Shown here piece by piece: positions 1 through 11,548 of a stretch of 64,000 nucleotides of DNA (positions are counted from its first letter, which is position 1; every line of letters begins with the position of its first letter). The stretch is from positions 418,578 to 482,577 of the forward strand of contig CAJNDT010006025.1 of assembly GCA_905221615.1 (NCBI GenBank), read 5' to 3'. This DNA is from Symbiodinium sp. CCMP2592. Its lineage: Eukaryota; Sar; Dinophyceae; Suessiales; Symbiodiniaceae. The notes beneath the pieces were generated by a model. It searched no databases. It worked only from the letters and a program-made list of their open reading frames with translations, and had not been told where the DNA came from. The position numbers and the translations under genes were made by a program.

Positions 1-164
1 CCCTAAAAATGCAAACCAAACGCTCCGCGCGCACCATGGCGTTGTCGTGCACGGCATCCCGTGGCAGCTGCGCCTGACATAGAAGCTGACTCTGGGGAGC
101 ATTCGGGGTTTGGGGCTTAAGGGTGCAGGTCCTGATCAAAAGTGGCAGTCGCTTGTGGTGTTGG

Positions 165-600
165 TGCCGCTACTGCTGACTTCCCGGTGTTTTTCACTGC
201 TACTGCTGCTAGTGCTACCGCTACTACTACTGCTCCTACTAGTTCTCCTCCTCCTCCTCCTCCTCCTCCTGCTGCTGCTGCTACTGCTGCTGCCACTGCC
301 ACTGCCACTGCCACTGCCACTGCCACTGCCACTGCCACTGCTACTACTGCTACTGCTACTACTACTGCCACTGCCACTGCCACTGCCACTGCCACTGCTG
401 CCGCTACTGCTACCTTCTACTTCTGCCCCCACTGCGACTGCTACTAGTATTGCTTCTACTACTATTGCTGCTGCTACTGCTGCTACTGTTACCGTTGCCG
501 CTACCGCTGCCACTTACCGCTACCGCTACGGCTACTGCTGGTGCCAGTGCTTGTGCTAGTGCTAGTACTCGTGCTAGTGCTACTGCTACTGCTGCCTATT
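165..600. repeat. CTA/CTG/CCA triplet array
   Basis: The stretch consists almost wholly of CTACTG, CTCCTC and CTGCCA triplets with drifting composition. Long frames inside it are poly-Leu/Pro, poly-Ala or poly-Ser shadows. Confidence 0.9.
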
Positions 601-1854
601 GTTCTTCTTCTTATTTCTTCTGAGTATTACTATTGCTACTACTCATCCGCCTCCTGCTGCTGCTGGCTGTTCCGATACATGTTTGCCTATGAATGTTTCT
701 GATATTCCTGTTGCTGCTGCGATCCCTGCTGCTGCTGCCCATTCCTCACCAACTTCCCACTCTCCTCAACCCTGAAACTCAACCCCCGTACCCTGCAAAA
801 CCCAAAGCCCTACCCACCCCGTTTAAAAAACGTAACCAAACGAGCTCCACGCCTCCGCCAGAGTGACCGGCATGGTCACGTCGCCTGCTTGATGTATAGC
901 TTCTTCATGCCAAACACGAGTGCCACATTAGTTGACTGTTCAAATGAAGTAGGTCTTTCGCTTATTCATGGTAACCCCCACATTAACACCCCAAAATGAA
1001 CATTTAGCAATACTGCAAAGGAGCCCTGTATACACTCACCAAACTCCACAATGTAAAACCTGCTCCTCTAGTTCATTTGAGGGAGACCTGATCCACCTGC
1101 GTAAGTCTGATATCAACAGCTGGTGCCTAAGCTTCCAGAAATTCGGTATCCAGGGTTTAACACTGGGTTTAGATGTGCTTGCTGAAGCTAAAGCATCAGA
1201 CGGGCAGGGGCCACGTGCCGCAAAATGCAGCCTGCATCAGCGGCCGCTGTTCAGAAGCCAGAGTTCTTTCAATCCAAACCCCGAAGAACGTTTTTGGGTT
1301 TAGGTCTTAGGGTTTTACGGTTCACCATCAAACCATGAACCCTGAATTCATGAAAACAAATCGTCAAACCTGTGTCCATACAGGCTCTACCCCGCGGCCG
1401 AAGCCCAAAAGTCCATAGCCCACGCCGCAATATTTAACGCCTACATCGCGAAGCCCCAGATCTCACTCCTCAATTTCGCGATCTATTCCCCAAACCGAGA
1501 CCTCCAGCCCATCAAAAGCTTTTCAAAGCCTTCATAACAACGCCCCCCTTCCCCAAAAAAGCACATACCTTGTAAACCCAAGGAAGAAGAGGACCCGGAA
1601 CCCCAAACCTTACCTCTCAAGCCCTAAACCCCTAAACCCCAAAACCCCTAAACCCCTAAACTCCAAACCCCGAAACTTTAAACCCCCTAAACCCGAAACC
1701 ACACTCCTGGTTTTTGCCTTCCCTCCTCAGCTCCCCGGGTCCACCTCCAAAGCCCTGGCCCGGCGTTGTCGCCTTCGGCACTCTTTTTTTGTTTTGTTTT
1801 TTTGAGGGGGGGGAGGTGTAGTAGTTTAGGGTCTCCTGATGGCTTGTGCAGATC

Positions 1855-2041
1855 TCCCACATATATATATATATATATATAAAGATAGCGACATCTATAT
1901 CTATATATATATATATATAGATGTATACACACACCTATATATATATATATATACACACGTGAATTCTATATATATATATATATACACATACATACATACA
2001 TACATACATACATACATACATACATACATACATACATACAT
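1855..2041. repeat. TA dinucleotide and TACA tetranucleotide arrays
   Basis: Several (TA)n runs separated by short AG/CAC interruptions lead into (CATA)n from about 1984 to 2041. Confidence 0.9.
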
Positions 2042-3114
2042 AGGCATGAAACAAGCAGTAGTAAGGGTTCTCATAGGGACTCTTCGAAGGGTTACTTGCA
2101 GGGTTACGAGAAGGGTTCAGTATGGTGTCCGTAAGAGTATATTAAAACAGGGTGCGGTGGAGTTTAACAAGGGTGCCATACGGGTTCACGCGGTATTTCA
2201 CAGCAGCTCTGGAAGGTCTTATGGTGGGGTTGGAGAGGGCTGATAGGGCGGTTCAGACTCTTATGATTTCAGGAGTTAGTTTGCCATTCTTTCAGGCTTT
2301 TTGTGAGAATTCTAGAAAGCCTTTTTCAGGGTTGGGGGGCGCTGATATATAATCAGGACCCTAAAGATAATATGGATCCTAAAGTATGGATATTACGGAT
2401 TCGATCCATCTCAGGGCACCAAACTTTCTGAAACGCGCCTCATCCGCAACTGGGGAACACATACGTAATTTCTAGATTCTGACCCCGAACCTAAGAGAGC
2501 AGCTAAGCCCCGTAATCCTTCAACAATACACAATATATAATATATGACTATAATGATACTATAATGTAAACTAGATAGCACAGAATATGTATAGTATCCA
2601 ACACATAATGCAATATATCTACATGTATACATATAAAATACTACATATGTAACACAATCTGCGCCTGAAGCCAGGGAAGCGGCTTCGGGAAGACGTAGTT
2701 CGAACCCACGAGGGGCAAATCCTGGACTCTCGCTGAAGGACAAGGTTCCGGATTTGGGGATTAAGGCTTAGGGCTTATTCCTAGGGGCTCAAAGTTTAGG
2801 CCCAGGCGTCCAGGGTTTAGGGCCCCAGGGTTGATGGTTTCGGGTTTAAGCCTTAACGGTTTCGCGCGTTAGGGGTTCAGTCCTGGTTGTATGGTTTAGT
2901 GCTCGCGATTCGCGCAGTGGTGTGAAGCAGCGCCCACTCCAAGATGACCCCTAACACTACCTCAACTTGAGCCAGCCAGAGCCTGCCCCTTCGATCTCAA
3001 AGTGTAAGCGTGCATCCCATAACCCTATAGCAGGAGCCCTGAGAGTGACCCCAGATTTAAACGATGTTATTTCCTGCATTTTTCTTGGGGACGCGTCCTG
3101 CGATGCTGAACCAA

Positions 3115-3739
3115 TTATAGCTCTTCTGGCAACACAAAACAGGCTTGTACCCAGGCATCAGAACACACTTTCACAAAATGCTTCATTTCGTTTGGGGTGC
3201 GGCTTCGGAAGCGGAATTGGGGGTTTGAGGCTTGGGGCGACTTTGCACTGCGGCCCAACAAGACCTGCCTTCTGCACGGGCTGCACATCCTGACGGCATC
3301 AAAAATGGGCTTCCGGACTCAGTGTTTAGGGCAAGGGTTGGCGTAGGTTTTATTGCATGAGACCTCACAACCCTCCAGCCCCTCGACGAACCGGTGGCCA
3401 AGGCTAGGAGGCCAAAGGAGGCGCACTGCCTCCTTGCCGAAGATCAGTCCGCCGATCTGGGTCCTGCAAGGACTGGGCTTCGAAACGAGTTGCTTCTGGG
3501 ATTTCGTATCATGGAAGTGTTTCAGGGTATCTATTCTGAAAACCCCATGTTCGTGCAAAACCCGTGGGTCATGGCTTGACCGTCCACAACTCGCGCACTA
3601 CCTGGACCCAAGCCGGCGGTATGACTAAACGAATTCAGCCCTGAGTCGAAAGCCCTGAGCCTGTCCATAAGGAGCCTTTCGGCTGGTCGCGAGAAGATCC
3701 TACTTCCTAAACCTCCAAAGCTGCGCGCGGCGTCCTCGG
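3115..3739 (-). CDS. Candidate 3' exons of an unknown gene
   Basis: Segments 3739-3631, about 3597-3364, 3289-3242 and 3180-3115 can be joined toward a TAA. They read, for example, FGGLGSRIFSRPAERLLMDR, HDPRVLHEHGVFRIDTLKHF, GLIFGKEAVRLLWPPSLGHR, DVQPVQKAGLVGPQCK and HFVKVCSDAWVQACFVLPEE. The boundary between the first two is uncertain. More possible exons lie up to about 4100. The opposite strand is also open over 3353-3628, so strand is not secure. Function unknown. Confidence 0.2.
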
Positions 3740-5045
3740 CTGAAGAGGTCCAAGCATCTGCTTAGCAGACCTTGTGCAAGTGTCGTCGTGTGCTGCGGGT
3801 GGAAGGTGATGAGGAAAAAACAAGAGCAGCAGTGGGACTAGTCGCTATCGTTGCGGACAGTGGTGGTTCTTGGAGTTAGCGCAGCAGCAGCTGCAGGCTC
3901 TGGCAGTCAGTACCACACGACTAGCACCAGCAGCTGTGATTGTTGAAGTCGTCCGTCGTCGTAAGACCGCGATGCAGAAAACCTCTAGCAGTCATCATTA
4001 ACTCATCCGCACATGACTACCGACGAAAGAGTGGCGGAGGCGTTGTGGAAATTGGGCTGAACCTCGTCTCTGGCGACTTGTTTTAAGAAACGCACGGCTG
4101 GGCACCCCTAATCGAAAGCAGTAGGCAAAGTCTTAGCCAAACTTTCGAGCTTGGGGTTCCGGGTAATGAACACCAATCCAGCAATGCATCTTCAGCCAAC
4201 GCTATTGACTAGCAGACAAGAGCTGCGGCCTTGCGGCACAGGTGGCGGTCAAAATCCGGGCGCCCGCACCCCCCCCCGGACTTGAGCAGAACGATGCAGT
4301 GCTTGGGGGCTCAGGGAGACGCAAGTCTAGGGTTCAGGGTAGCAGTCTGGCGCGAGAACATGTATGAGAACCCTACCCACTAGAATCATTACCGTAGTCA
4401 CAGAAGAAACAGAAAAGAACAACATGAACACACCAGTCAGATCGACCAGAAATCACCCGGTGGTACAATGAAATAAACAGAAGCGGCCCACGACCATCAA
4501 GGATTCAAATACTGCAGCCAGACAAAAACCGAGAAAGAAAACAAACCCCAATACTTAAACCCTAACTTGAGCGCTCCCCTACATCCTCCTCACTCAGACC
4601 TTCGACCCCATAAAATCCCGAGACCGCAATCCTTTTGCAGCCTAAACAGTTGGGAGGGTGAATTCCGGAATTCCCACACCAATGTCTTTCCCCACTCAAC
4701 GTCTGGGTTATCTCACTGAGCCTTGATTGCACATTCCAACAACCCGAACCTACTATACCCAACACCCTCAATCCTAAAGAAGGGCCTCAGCCACTCCAAA
4801 CACATTGAATCTTAAGACGACGCTGGAACTCCGAAGCTAAAGTGAAACCCTACAATCTGCAACGCCAAGAACCCAAAATGGCAACTCCAAGAACCCCAGA
4901 CCCTAAAACTCCAAAGCCCATAACCCAACAACACTAGATCGTAATGCCTCAACCTTCAACCTTGGGGAACCCACACCTTGAAGCCCGAGATGTCTGAACC
5001 AGCAACCCTGAGACCCAAAACAACCAACCCTAAATCCAACACCCA

Positions 5046-5410
5046 TTAAGAAGCATATGCTGACATGCTCTCAGAAATCTGAAAACCTCTAAACTAACAG
5101 CCGTAACCCCACCAAAACTCACAACGTCGCCCGTGCTTTCTCTAGCGGCCACGATCCTCACGGGATCCAACTCCTTGCTGTTGTCCTGCAGGAGGCTTCC
5201 CTTCGGCCCAGGCAGCTCAAGTCCGAAGACAGCGCCCGGCAGCAAGAAGTGCAGACGTTGATCCTAGATCCTACGATTTCGGGTTTAAGGATACTTGACT
5301 TGAGGGTTCTTGGGCCCTTGGAATATCTCACTTCTCTGCGCGGTGCCTGACATGTCAGGAGACGACGAGCTTCTTTGCTGCATCTCAGGAATCCAGCCTC
5401 CGGGCTTTGC
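5046..5410 (-). CDS. Candidate 3' exons of an unknown gene
   Basis: Three phase-0 segments join: 5410-5300 (PGGWIPEMQQRSSSSPDMSG), 5263-5123 (LLPGAVFGLELPGPKGSLLQ and KELDPVRIVAARESTGDV, followed by the donor GTGAGT) and 5078-5046 (ISESMSAYAS then stop). The middle segment starts at AG|G right after an in-frame TAG. Introns would be 36 and 44 bp, which is short. No family recognised. Confidence 0.22.
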
Positions 5411-5973
5411 CTAGCAGTGGCATTTTTCGAGGAGTCAAGGAGCTTCGGTATATATGGTATATTATCATGGTGGTATATTTTGGTATATTATGGTATTGTA
5501 TGGTCGGGGTTTGCCTACTAGTGTTTCTGTCGTTTTTGTGACAGTTTTGGTTCCTCGTCTTCGCGCGGGTTTAGCGTTGTGGGCTGTTGTGTTCGTATCT
5601 GTCTGGGCTCAACGCGTTTGGTAGGGGCTTCACAGTTTTGGGGTCGGGTTGCAAAAGCGCTCTGGGACTTTACGGCTCGAGGGCTTTAAGGGGAAGGGCT
5701 GTTCAGAAACCAGAATTTCAAACTCTATAGTCTATCCCGTGCCCTAGGAAGCTGATTTAGGGACTGTCCACTACCTTGGGCTCAGGACCCAAACCTTAAA
5801 CTCGAAATCCTTCTCTCTACATCCCTAAGCTAAACCACAAACCCAAGAACCCAAAAGCCAAAACCACCCGAAACCCAAAATCTCTGAAGCCTGGAATCGA
5901 GAATCCTACCAATTTGGGGGAAGCCAGAAACCCATCAGCCATCGAAGAAAAGAACCTAAAGGTTTCAAACCAC

Positions 5974-7714
5974 CTACCCGTTTAAGGACCTACATAAGGA
6001 AATCAACGCCTCTAAAGCAACGTGTTTGTCGCGACAATTCCTGGGGCCCAAGCCAGGGCCTGTCTCCCATTCTGCCGCTTCCTCGCCGGGTACTTTCAAG
6101 GCTTCGTTGGCCGTTTCTTTAGGGCTGCTGGTTTAGGGTTTCAGGGCTGTTGGTTTCGAGCTTTAGGCTGTTGGGGCGGCTGCTTCAGAGCTTTCGGGTT
6201 TTCACGCTGTTGGTTCGGGTGTTTCGATGGGCTTCGGGGAATTTGGGCTTTCAAATTTGGCCTGGTAATACGGCTGGCAAGTAGGCGCTATGCTCAGGAA
6301 CCTCTGGCCGTATTCCGAACCGTACTTACTACGTGGCCCCCATGTGCAGTTCAGATCTCTCTGCAGCACTTGCCTTGTGTAGCCTACCGATACCAGGAAA
6401 ACTCGGTTGCGGCGCCATCACAATTCCGATTCGTCCTAATCTGCTCAAGAGCGCCACATGTCAGAAATAGCATCCTTGCATGGTCCCATAAGCCCCACAG
6501 CTCCAAAGCCAGAGAAGTCCAAGGAGTCCGATATCTGAACTTTGCAAACCGGGATGGATTCAAATTCACGGCTAAAGATGGCCAGAAGCCACCTGGCAAG
6601 TCGACCCTGTCCCTAGTAACATGGGCTCACTCGCATTTCAGTCCGAGATGAAAAGTAGGTCTCTTTTCGAGCCTTCCCCCCGTCTGGGCCGCAGACATCC
6701 AGGCTTCTTTTCGTCGGCTCCGGTCCTGGATCTCCTCGAACGCCTGCCGAAAGAATATGGGAGTTTCCGAAAATTAGGGGTACCCTATTTGGGGGTCCTT
6801 TTCAAACAGGGATCCTACTATTTGAAGTACTGTATTAGGGTCCCCTATTTTCGAAAACTCCCATATGCTGCTAGTCATGATGATGACTTGGGCTGAGACG
6901 ATGACTACGAGGGGAACCATGATGTTGATGAGCGACAAGAAGCAAGGACGAGGAAAGTCGAAGGGACCTGACACTTTGAATAGGGGCCTTCATAATCAAA
7001 ACAGGGTTTGGGGGCAAATTTTCTAGTGCTGTTATATCATGAGTATAGAAGGACAGTAGCGGGTTACTGTTGCTAACTACAGTATTCCGACCGCTGTCCT
7101 GGTTACCAGTGGTGATGAGCTTGACCATCATAACCAACATCAGCATCATCAGCATCACAATGAAGACGATGATGCAAAGGAGGAAGAGAAGGAGGGGGAG
7201 CGCGACGACGACGGGCAAGACGGCGGTGGTGCGTGATAGGGTTGAAACTAACTGACGCCTGTGGCAGTGGTACAGCATCTAACGAGCACAGATGCCCAAT
7301 TTCCTAAACGTACACACCGCAAATCGCGAACCCCCAAACCCCTAAACCCCCCACCCGAAAAAACCCTCGAACACATAACACCTTGAACGACATAAAATCC
7401 CAATACGCCCTAAACCCGCCTAGCAACATGGTGCCCTTGGCGTTCTGCAGGATTTCCAGCTCCCCGCTAAGACGGCGCTCTATCCAGTCCTCCCAGGGGG
7501 TCTCTCTGCGGGTCCCTGCCTATATAGGAAGGCCCCATAAAACGGTGTCCATTAAAGGGCTTGGCAAGATTTGTTCCAAAATGTACCGTCCAGTGTTACG
7601 GCTGTTACAGATAAGTGATTCGGGTTTGGGCTTCAATGTTTACAGAGTGAAGGGTCATGCCGTGAAAATCTTTTCGAGAAGGTGCAGTTGTCTTTCTCGG
7701 CTAGTTTATACTCG
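5974..7714 (-). CDS. Candidate multi-exon gene, unknown protein
   Basis: Eight segments chain in phase toward a TAG at 5974: 7714-7661, 7517-7416, 7258-7213, 6743-6631, 6592-6458, 6383-6330, 6292-6206 and 6127-5974. The last four introns are GT-AG, and most acceptors are AG|G. Readable stretches include PWEDWIERRLSGELEILQNA, QDRSRRKEAWMSAAQTGG, FESIPVCKVQISDSLDFSGF and EALKVPGEEAAEWETG. The first donor would be GC. The intron between 6743 and 7213 contains a short inverted-repeat element. No homology is recognised and the start is not found. The model is my own splice reading and could be chance. Confidence 0.22.
6755..6866. mobile_element. Short inverted-repeat element, family 1, copy a (MITE-like)
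   Basis: The ends are inverted: ATATGGGAGTTTCCGAAAAT at the left and its near-complement ending AAAACTCCCATAT at the right. The inside has GGATCCTACTA and TTAGGGTCCCCTA. About 112 bp with no coding capacity. Two further copies are at 18972 and 25444. Confidence 0.75.
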
Positions 7715-8819
7715 CTGGTGGGGGAAGAAGAAGGGGGCATTTGTATGCAGACCGTAGCAGATCCTAAGCCGTAAAGCGCAAGACGTTGGATGCTCGAGGC
7801 TTGCCACGCACCGAAAAAGGGGCCAAAGCGCGAACTAGGATCTCAAGCCTAGAACGAGCTTAAGTCTTTACAAACTTGAAAAATGAACATGACAGATTAG
7901 GGACTATAGGGTTTCAAGTTTCATGACACAACACTGACCTGCGAGTTGCCTTCTACATTGTAGCAACACAAACGAACACCAACAATTGCGCTCAGCGTCT
8001 ACACACTGAAACGCAATCGTACATATTGAGTCCTACCACCCAGCCAGCCTTCAGCGCCAGCGTTGGCGGCAGTGTCTGGCGACCTGGTTTGGGTGGGTTT
8101 GTGGGCGGGTGGGTGGGCGGGTGCTCTGCTAATTACTAGGAACTGGAAAGCAGTGAACAGGAATAACCCACAATGTGGCCATGCTAAGCAAGACCCAAAA
8201 CCATCGCATGTTTCGCTCCCACAATCGACACGGCATAGCAACTCGGGATAGCGCACCCCCAAAGTTGCTTGACCGGCGCAATTGAGCGGAGGCGCATAGA
8301 GAGTCGGCTGGACGGGCACACACATCTTCTGAGTAAGAAAGAGGCCCCGGCTGGACTATAATGACGCAGTGAGCGCATGAGAAAAGATGATATGTTTCCT
8401 CCATAACCAGCACCCGAAGCACTCAGCTCTCTGCAAACTGAGGGTGCCACAGCGCTTTATCGTTGGATCCAGCATGGCTTTGGACAGGGGTGGACGATCC
8501 TTCCGGTCGTCACGGACGTCACAGAGGGCTTGGGTTGTTCACGACGGGATTTGTGTTTCCGATGTAAGGGCTCAGGTTTGGTTCTTGAGCTTACCGTGCT
8601 CAGGTTGCTAAAGTACAACCATCAGCTTAAACTGCCCGGGCATCTAGATGCTTATACTACTAGCAATAAAGGAGCGATGTCGGATAACCATAACCAGAAT
8701 AACCGTGTACCTGACATGATAACTCAGACATACTAGTGTCAACCATGCTGCTCTTCGTGCCAGTTCTATGGCAAACTGCCTTTGGCTGTGCAGACGATAA
8801 CCAAGGAAATCACGGTTGC

Positions 8820-8848
8820 AGACGTAGTAGTAGTAGTAGTAGTAGTAG

Positions 8849-8884
<36 letters not shown>

Positions 8885-8965
8885 CAGTAGTAGTAGTAGT
8901 AGCAGTAGTAGTAGTAGTAGTGGTGGTAGCACTAGTGGCAGTAGCAGTAGCAGTAGTAGCAGTAC

Positions 8966-9016
<51 letters not shown>

Positions 9017-9397
9017 CACTAGTAGGCAGTCGTGGTAGTAGCAGTAGCAGCAGCAGTAGCAGTTGTAATACCAGCAGCAGCAGCAGGGTAGCATTAGTAG
9101 TAGTAGTAGTAGTAGTTGTTGTTGTAGCAGTAGCGGCAATAGTACTCGTAGCAGTAGTAGCAATAGCAGTAGCAGTAGCAGTAGCAGTAGCAGTAGCAGT
9201 AGCAGTAGCAGTAGCAGTAGCAGTAGCAGTAGCAGTAGCAGCAGTAGTAGCAGTAGTAGTAGTAGTAGCAGCAGGAGTAGGAGTAGTAGGAGTAGGAGTA
9301 GGAGTAGGAGTAGAAGTAGGAGTAGGAGTAGGAGTAGGAGAAGGAGAAGGAGTAGGAGTAGGAGTAGGAGTAGGAGTAGGAGTAGGAGTAGGAGTAG

Positions 9398-9433
<36 letters not shown>

Positions 9434-9488
9434 CAGTATTAGCAGTAGTAGCAGTAGTAGCAGTAGTAGCAGTAGCAGTAGCAGTAGC

Positions 9489-9535
<47 letters not shown>

Positions 9536-9640
9536 CAGTAGCAGTAGCAGAGCAGTAGCAGTAGCGATAGCAGTAGCAGTAGCAGCAGTAGTAGTAGTAG
9601 TAGTAGTAGTAGCAGCAGCAGCAACAACGGTGGCAGTTCG
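8820..9640. repeat. Large AGT/AGC/AGG triplet array
   Basis: About 800 bp of AGT, AGC and AGG triplets with hexamer sub-blocks: AGTAGC at about 9160-9240, AGGAGT at about 9270-9400. Its plus-strand frame runs as poly-Ser into an ordinary-looking reading frame at about 9620-9751. Long frames elsewhere in it are poly-Val, poly-Thr or poly-Leu shadows. Confidence 0.9.
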
Positions 9641-9852
9641 AGTGCAAGCAACTCAGGCAACAATAGCAATAGTGGGAAAACATTGTACAATGCTGGTCAT
9701 CCTGATGCAACAGTGGTCAGCAGCAAAAGTTTGGGACTTGCAATCATGACCGTGAGAGTGGTAGTCATCGCCACGTAGCAACGATGGCAGCAGCAGCAAT
9801 ACAAATCAAGCAAGTCCAACCTAGCAATGGAACACTTCAAGTTGAAATGAAG

Positions 9853-10543
9853 ATAATCCTACAAAAAAAGACAACGATGACGGAGACAATGCGCAACTTG
9901 AGCAGTACAGTGATGCAGCTGTTGCTCAATCAACAACTCAAGTCATGGTGAAGCAGAAGGCATCCACAGCATCCTCTCCTCAGAGGAAGGACGCCCTCCC
10001 TTGATCTTATTGCAGTTCCGAGTTGTTAGCCGTCCAACCGGCATTAAACCCAGCTCTCCTCGCCGGTCCAGTGTTCCATGAAGGTCAAAATGGCATCGCG
10101 AAGCTCCTCCTGGCAAAGCTGAAGCAAGATGCACTGGGGTCCCACGCTTCACATTCTCTAGTGTTTTGGTGCCATTCGGTAAGCCTTAAACTTCACGGCG
10201 CAACTACAAAAGTGTTGTCGGGAAGAAAGCTAGTATGGAACGCCTGTCATCCACCTATCCTGTCTACACGAACTCAGTCGACTCAGTGCTTTATCAGGCA
10301 GATAGACTGCACATGCCGTCTCTTGTATATGCATTGAACCATTGCGCAGCTGGCACAAGCCCGGCAAAGAACAGAAGAAACATCGCTTGTTGCTGCAGCA
10401 ACAACATCAACAACCAAAGCAGCGACAGCGCCAAGAAACGACCAGAGCATCGAGGGAACAAACGCTCCACCAAAACCAAAAATTTAGCCCCAAAACCCGA
10501 AGCTCGACGACAAGCCTGTGCAGTCAGCATCAAACCACTTTAG
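9853..10543 (+). CDS. Candidate 3' exons of an unknown basic protein
   Basis: Segments 9853-9985, 10016-10178 (or a slightly earlier donor) and 10213-10543 follow one another on the plus strand. The last is a 110-codon frame reading VVGKKASMERLSSTYPVYTN, then a Lys/Arg/Asn-rich tail, ending in TAG. The middle one reads AVQPALNPALLAGPVFHEG and KLLLAKLKQDALGS, with the donor GTAAGC after it. A further frame (GKTLYNAGHPDATVVSSKSL, ending near 9751 at GTGAGA) continues directly out of the AGT/AGC array as poly-Ser. Phases at two junctions need a non-GT or alternative donor. No family recognised. Confidence 0.22.
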
Positions 10544-10599
10544 AACCGCAAAGCTCGAAATATTCCCAAGCCCTAAACCCTATTTCTGTCCCCAAATAA

Positions 10600-10765
10600 T
10601 TACTGCTACGATTCCTATTACTGTTATTTACTACTACTATAACTATTGCTGTTATTGTTATTAGTATTATTATTACTTACTATTACTATTATTATTAGTG
10701 TTATTCTTACTTACTATTACTATTATTAGTACTATTACTTTTACTATTCCTATTCCTATTCTGTC
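10600..10765. repeat. TTA/TTACTA-type AT-rich array
   Basis: Degenerate TATTACTAT and TTACTTACTATTA words. It is followed by a short plus-strand open segment reading ICEGLHWKTLEKAFRRPLVV up to a TAG at about 10863, which I cannot attach to a gene. Confidence 0.75.
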
Positions 10766-10966
10766 CCGAAGCCCTGGCCTCGCCATCTGTGAGGGTCTCC
10801 ACTGGAAGACTCTGGAAAAAGCTTTCCGCCGTCCGCTTGTGGTCTGGAAGCCCATGGAGATTTAGGGTTTAGGGTTTAGGAAGTTATAGTATACGATACA
10901 TCACCGGGAGAGCCCCTGTAAAAGTTATAGTATACTAGATAGACGTCACCGGGAGAAAATTTCGAC

Positions 10967-11364
10967 ATGCGGAGGGTCTTATCAATATGTCCTAAACATA
11001 TACCGCGGAGAAGCGGAGCGGCCGCAGGTCCGTTTTGTGTGGCCAGCATGGCGGAGTAGTTAATTTCCTGTAATAAAACTATACTACTACAATGTTCTCG
11101 GCAGAGAGCTTCTGGGATCTTGCGGAGGAGTCTGAGGGGGAAAGGGGGTTGTAGTGTCTCATGTGTTGACTTCGAGGCCGTGTGGCGAACCTTCGTCCTG
11201 CGGTAGTACATGGTACCGCAATTACCGAGAAGCGATGGAAGTGTCAGGTTTTGGGGTGTGACAGGGAATTGGACTCAGGAATTTGGTGGGGCCAGTATTT
11301 CCTAACCCTAAACTCCATAAATCCTGACCCTTCAGGACTTTGGTGGGGCCGCTATGTGCCATAA
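10967..11364 (+). CDS. Candidate small multi-exon gene, unknown 77-residue protein
   Basis: Segments 10967-11027, 11105-11147, 11177-11247, 11265-11294 and 11336-11364 chain in phase from ATG to TAA. The N-terminus (MRRVLSICPKHIPRRSG) resembles an organelle-targeting sequence. The body reads SFWDLAEESEGERG, STWYRNYREAMEVS and NWTQEFGGA. Two of the introns would be only 29 and 17 bp, which is doubtful. Without the 17-bp intron the frame stops soon after EVSGFGV. Low confidence. Confidence 0.15.
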
Positions 11365-11402
11365 CCTTAAAGTGTATCAGCCCGAGCCCTTAGGAAATAA
11401 TA

Positions 11403-11532
11403 CCTTGTCTGAACATGAGATGTTAGTGATTTGCTAGTTGCAAAAGTGTCAAACAACAATTTGCATTCCTTGTCTGAACATGAGCTATTAGTGAATTGCT
11501 AGTTGCAAGATTGTCTTACAACAATTTGTGGA
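11403..11532. repeat. Direct repeat, two copies of about 65 bp
   Basis: CCTTGTCTGAACATGAG, then TTAGTGA, TTGCTAGTTGCAA and ACAACAATTTG, occurs twice with a 65-bp step and few differences. Confidence 0.8.
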
Positions 11533-11548
11533 ACAGTTGAACTAAAAG

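Noticed and set aside
6022-6651. 209-codon plus-strand frame
   Set aside because: Starts at a non-ATG codon. Its first half is built from GGGTTTAGGG-like words (Gly/Phe-rich), and the minus strand gives a better candidate.
8766-9710. Open frame of over 300 codons (poly-Thr/Ala) and a 258-codon poly-Val frame on the other strand
   Set aside because: Both are translations of the triplet array. Composition is dictated by AGT/AGC, and every frame without a TAG phase stays open.
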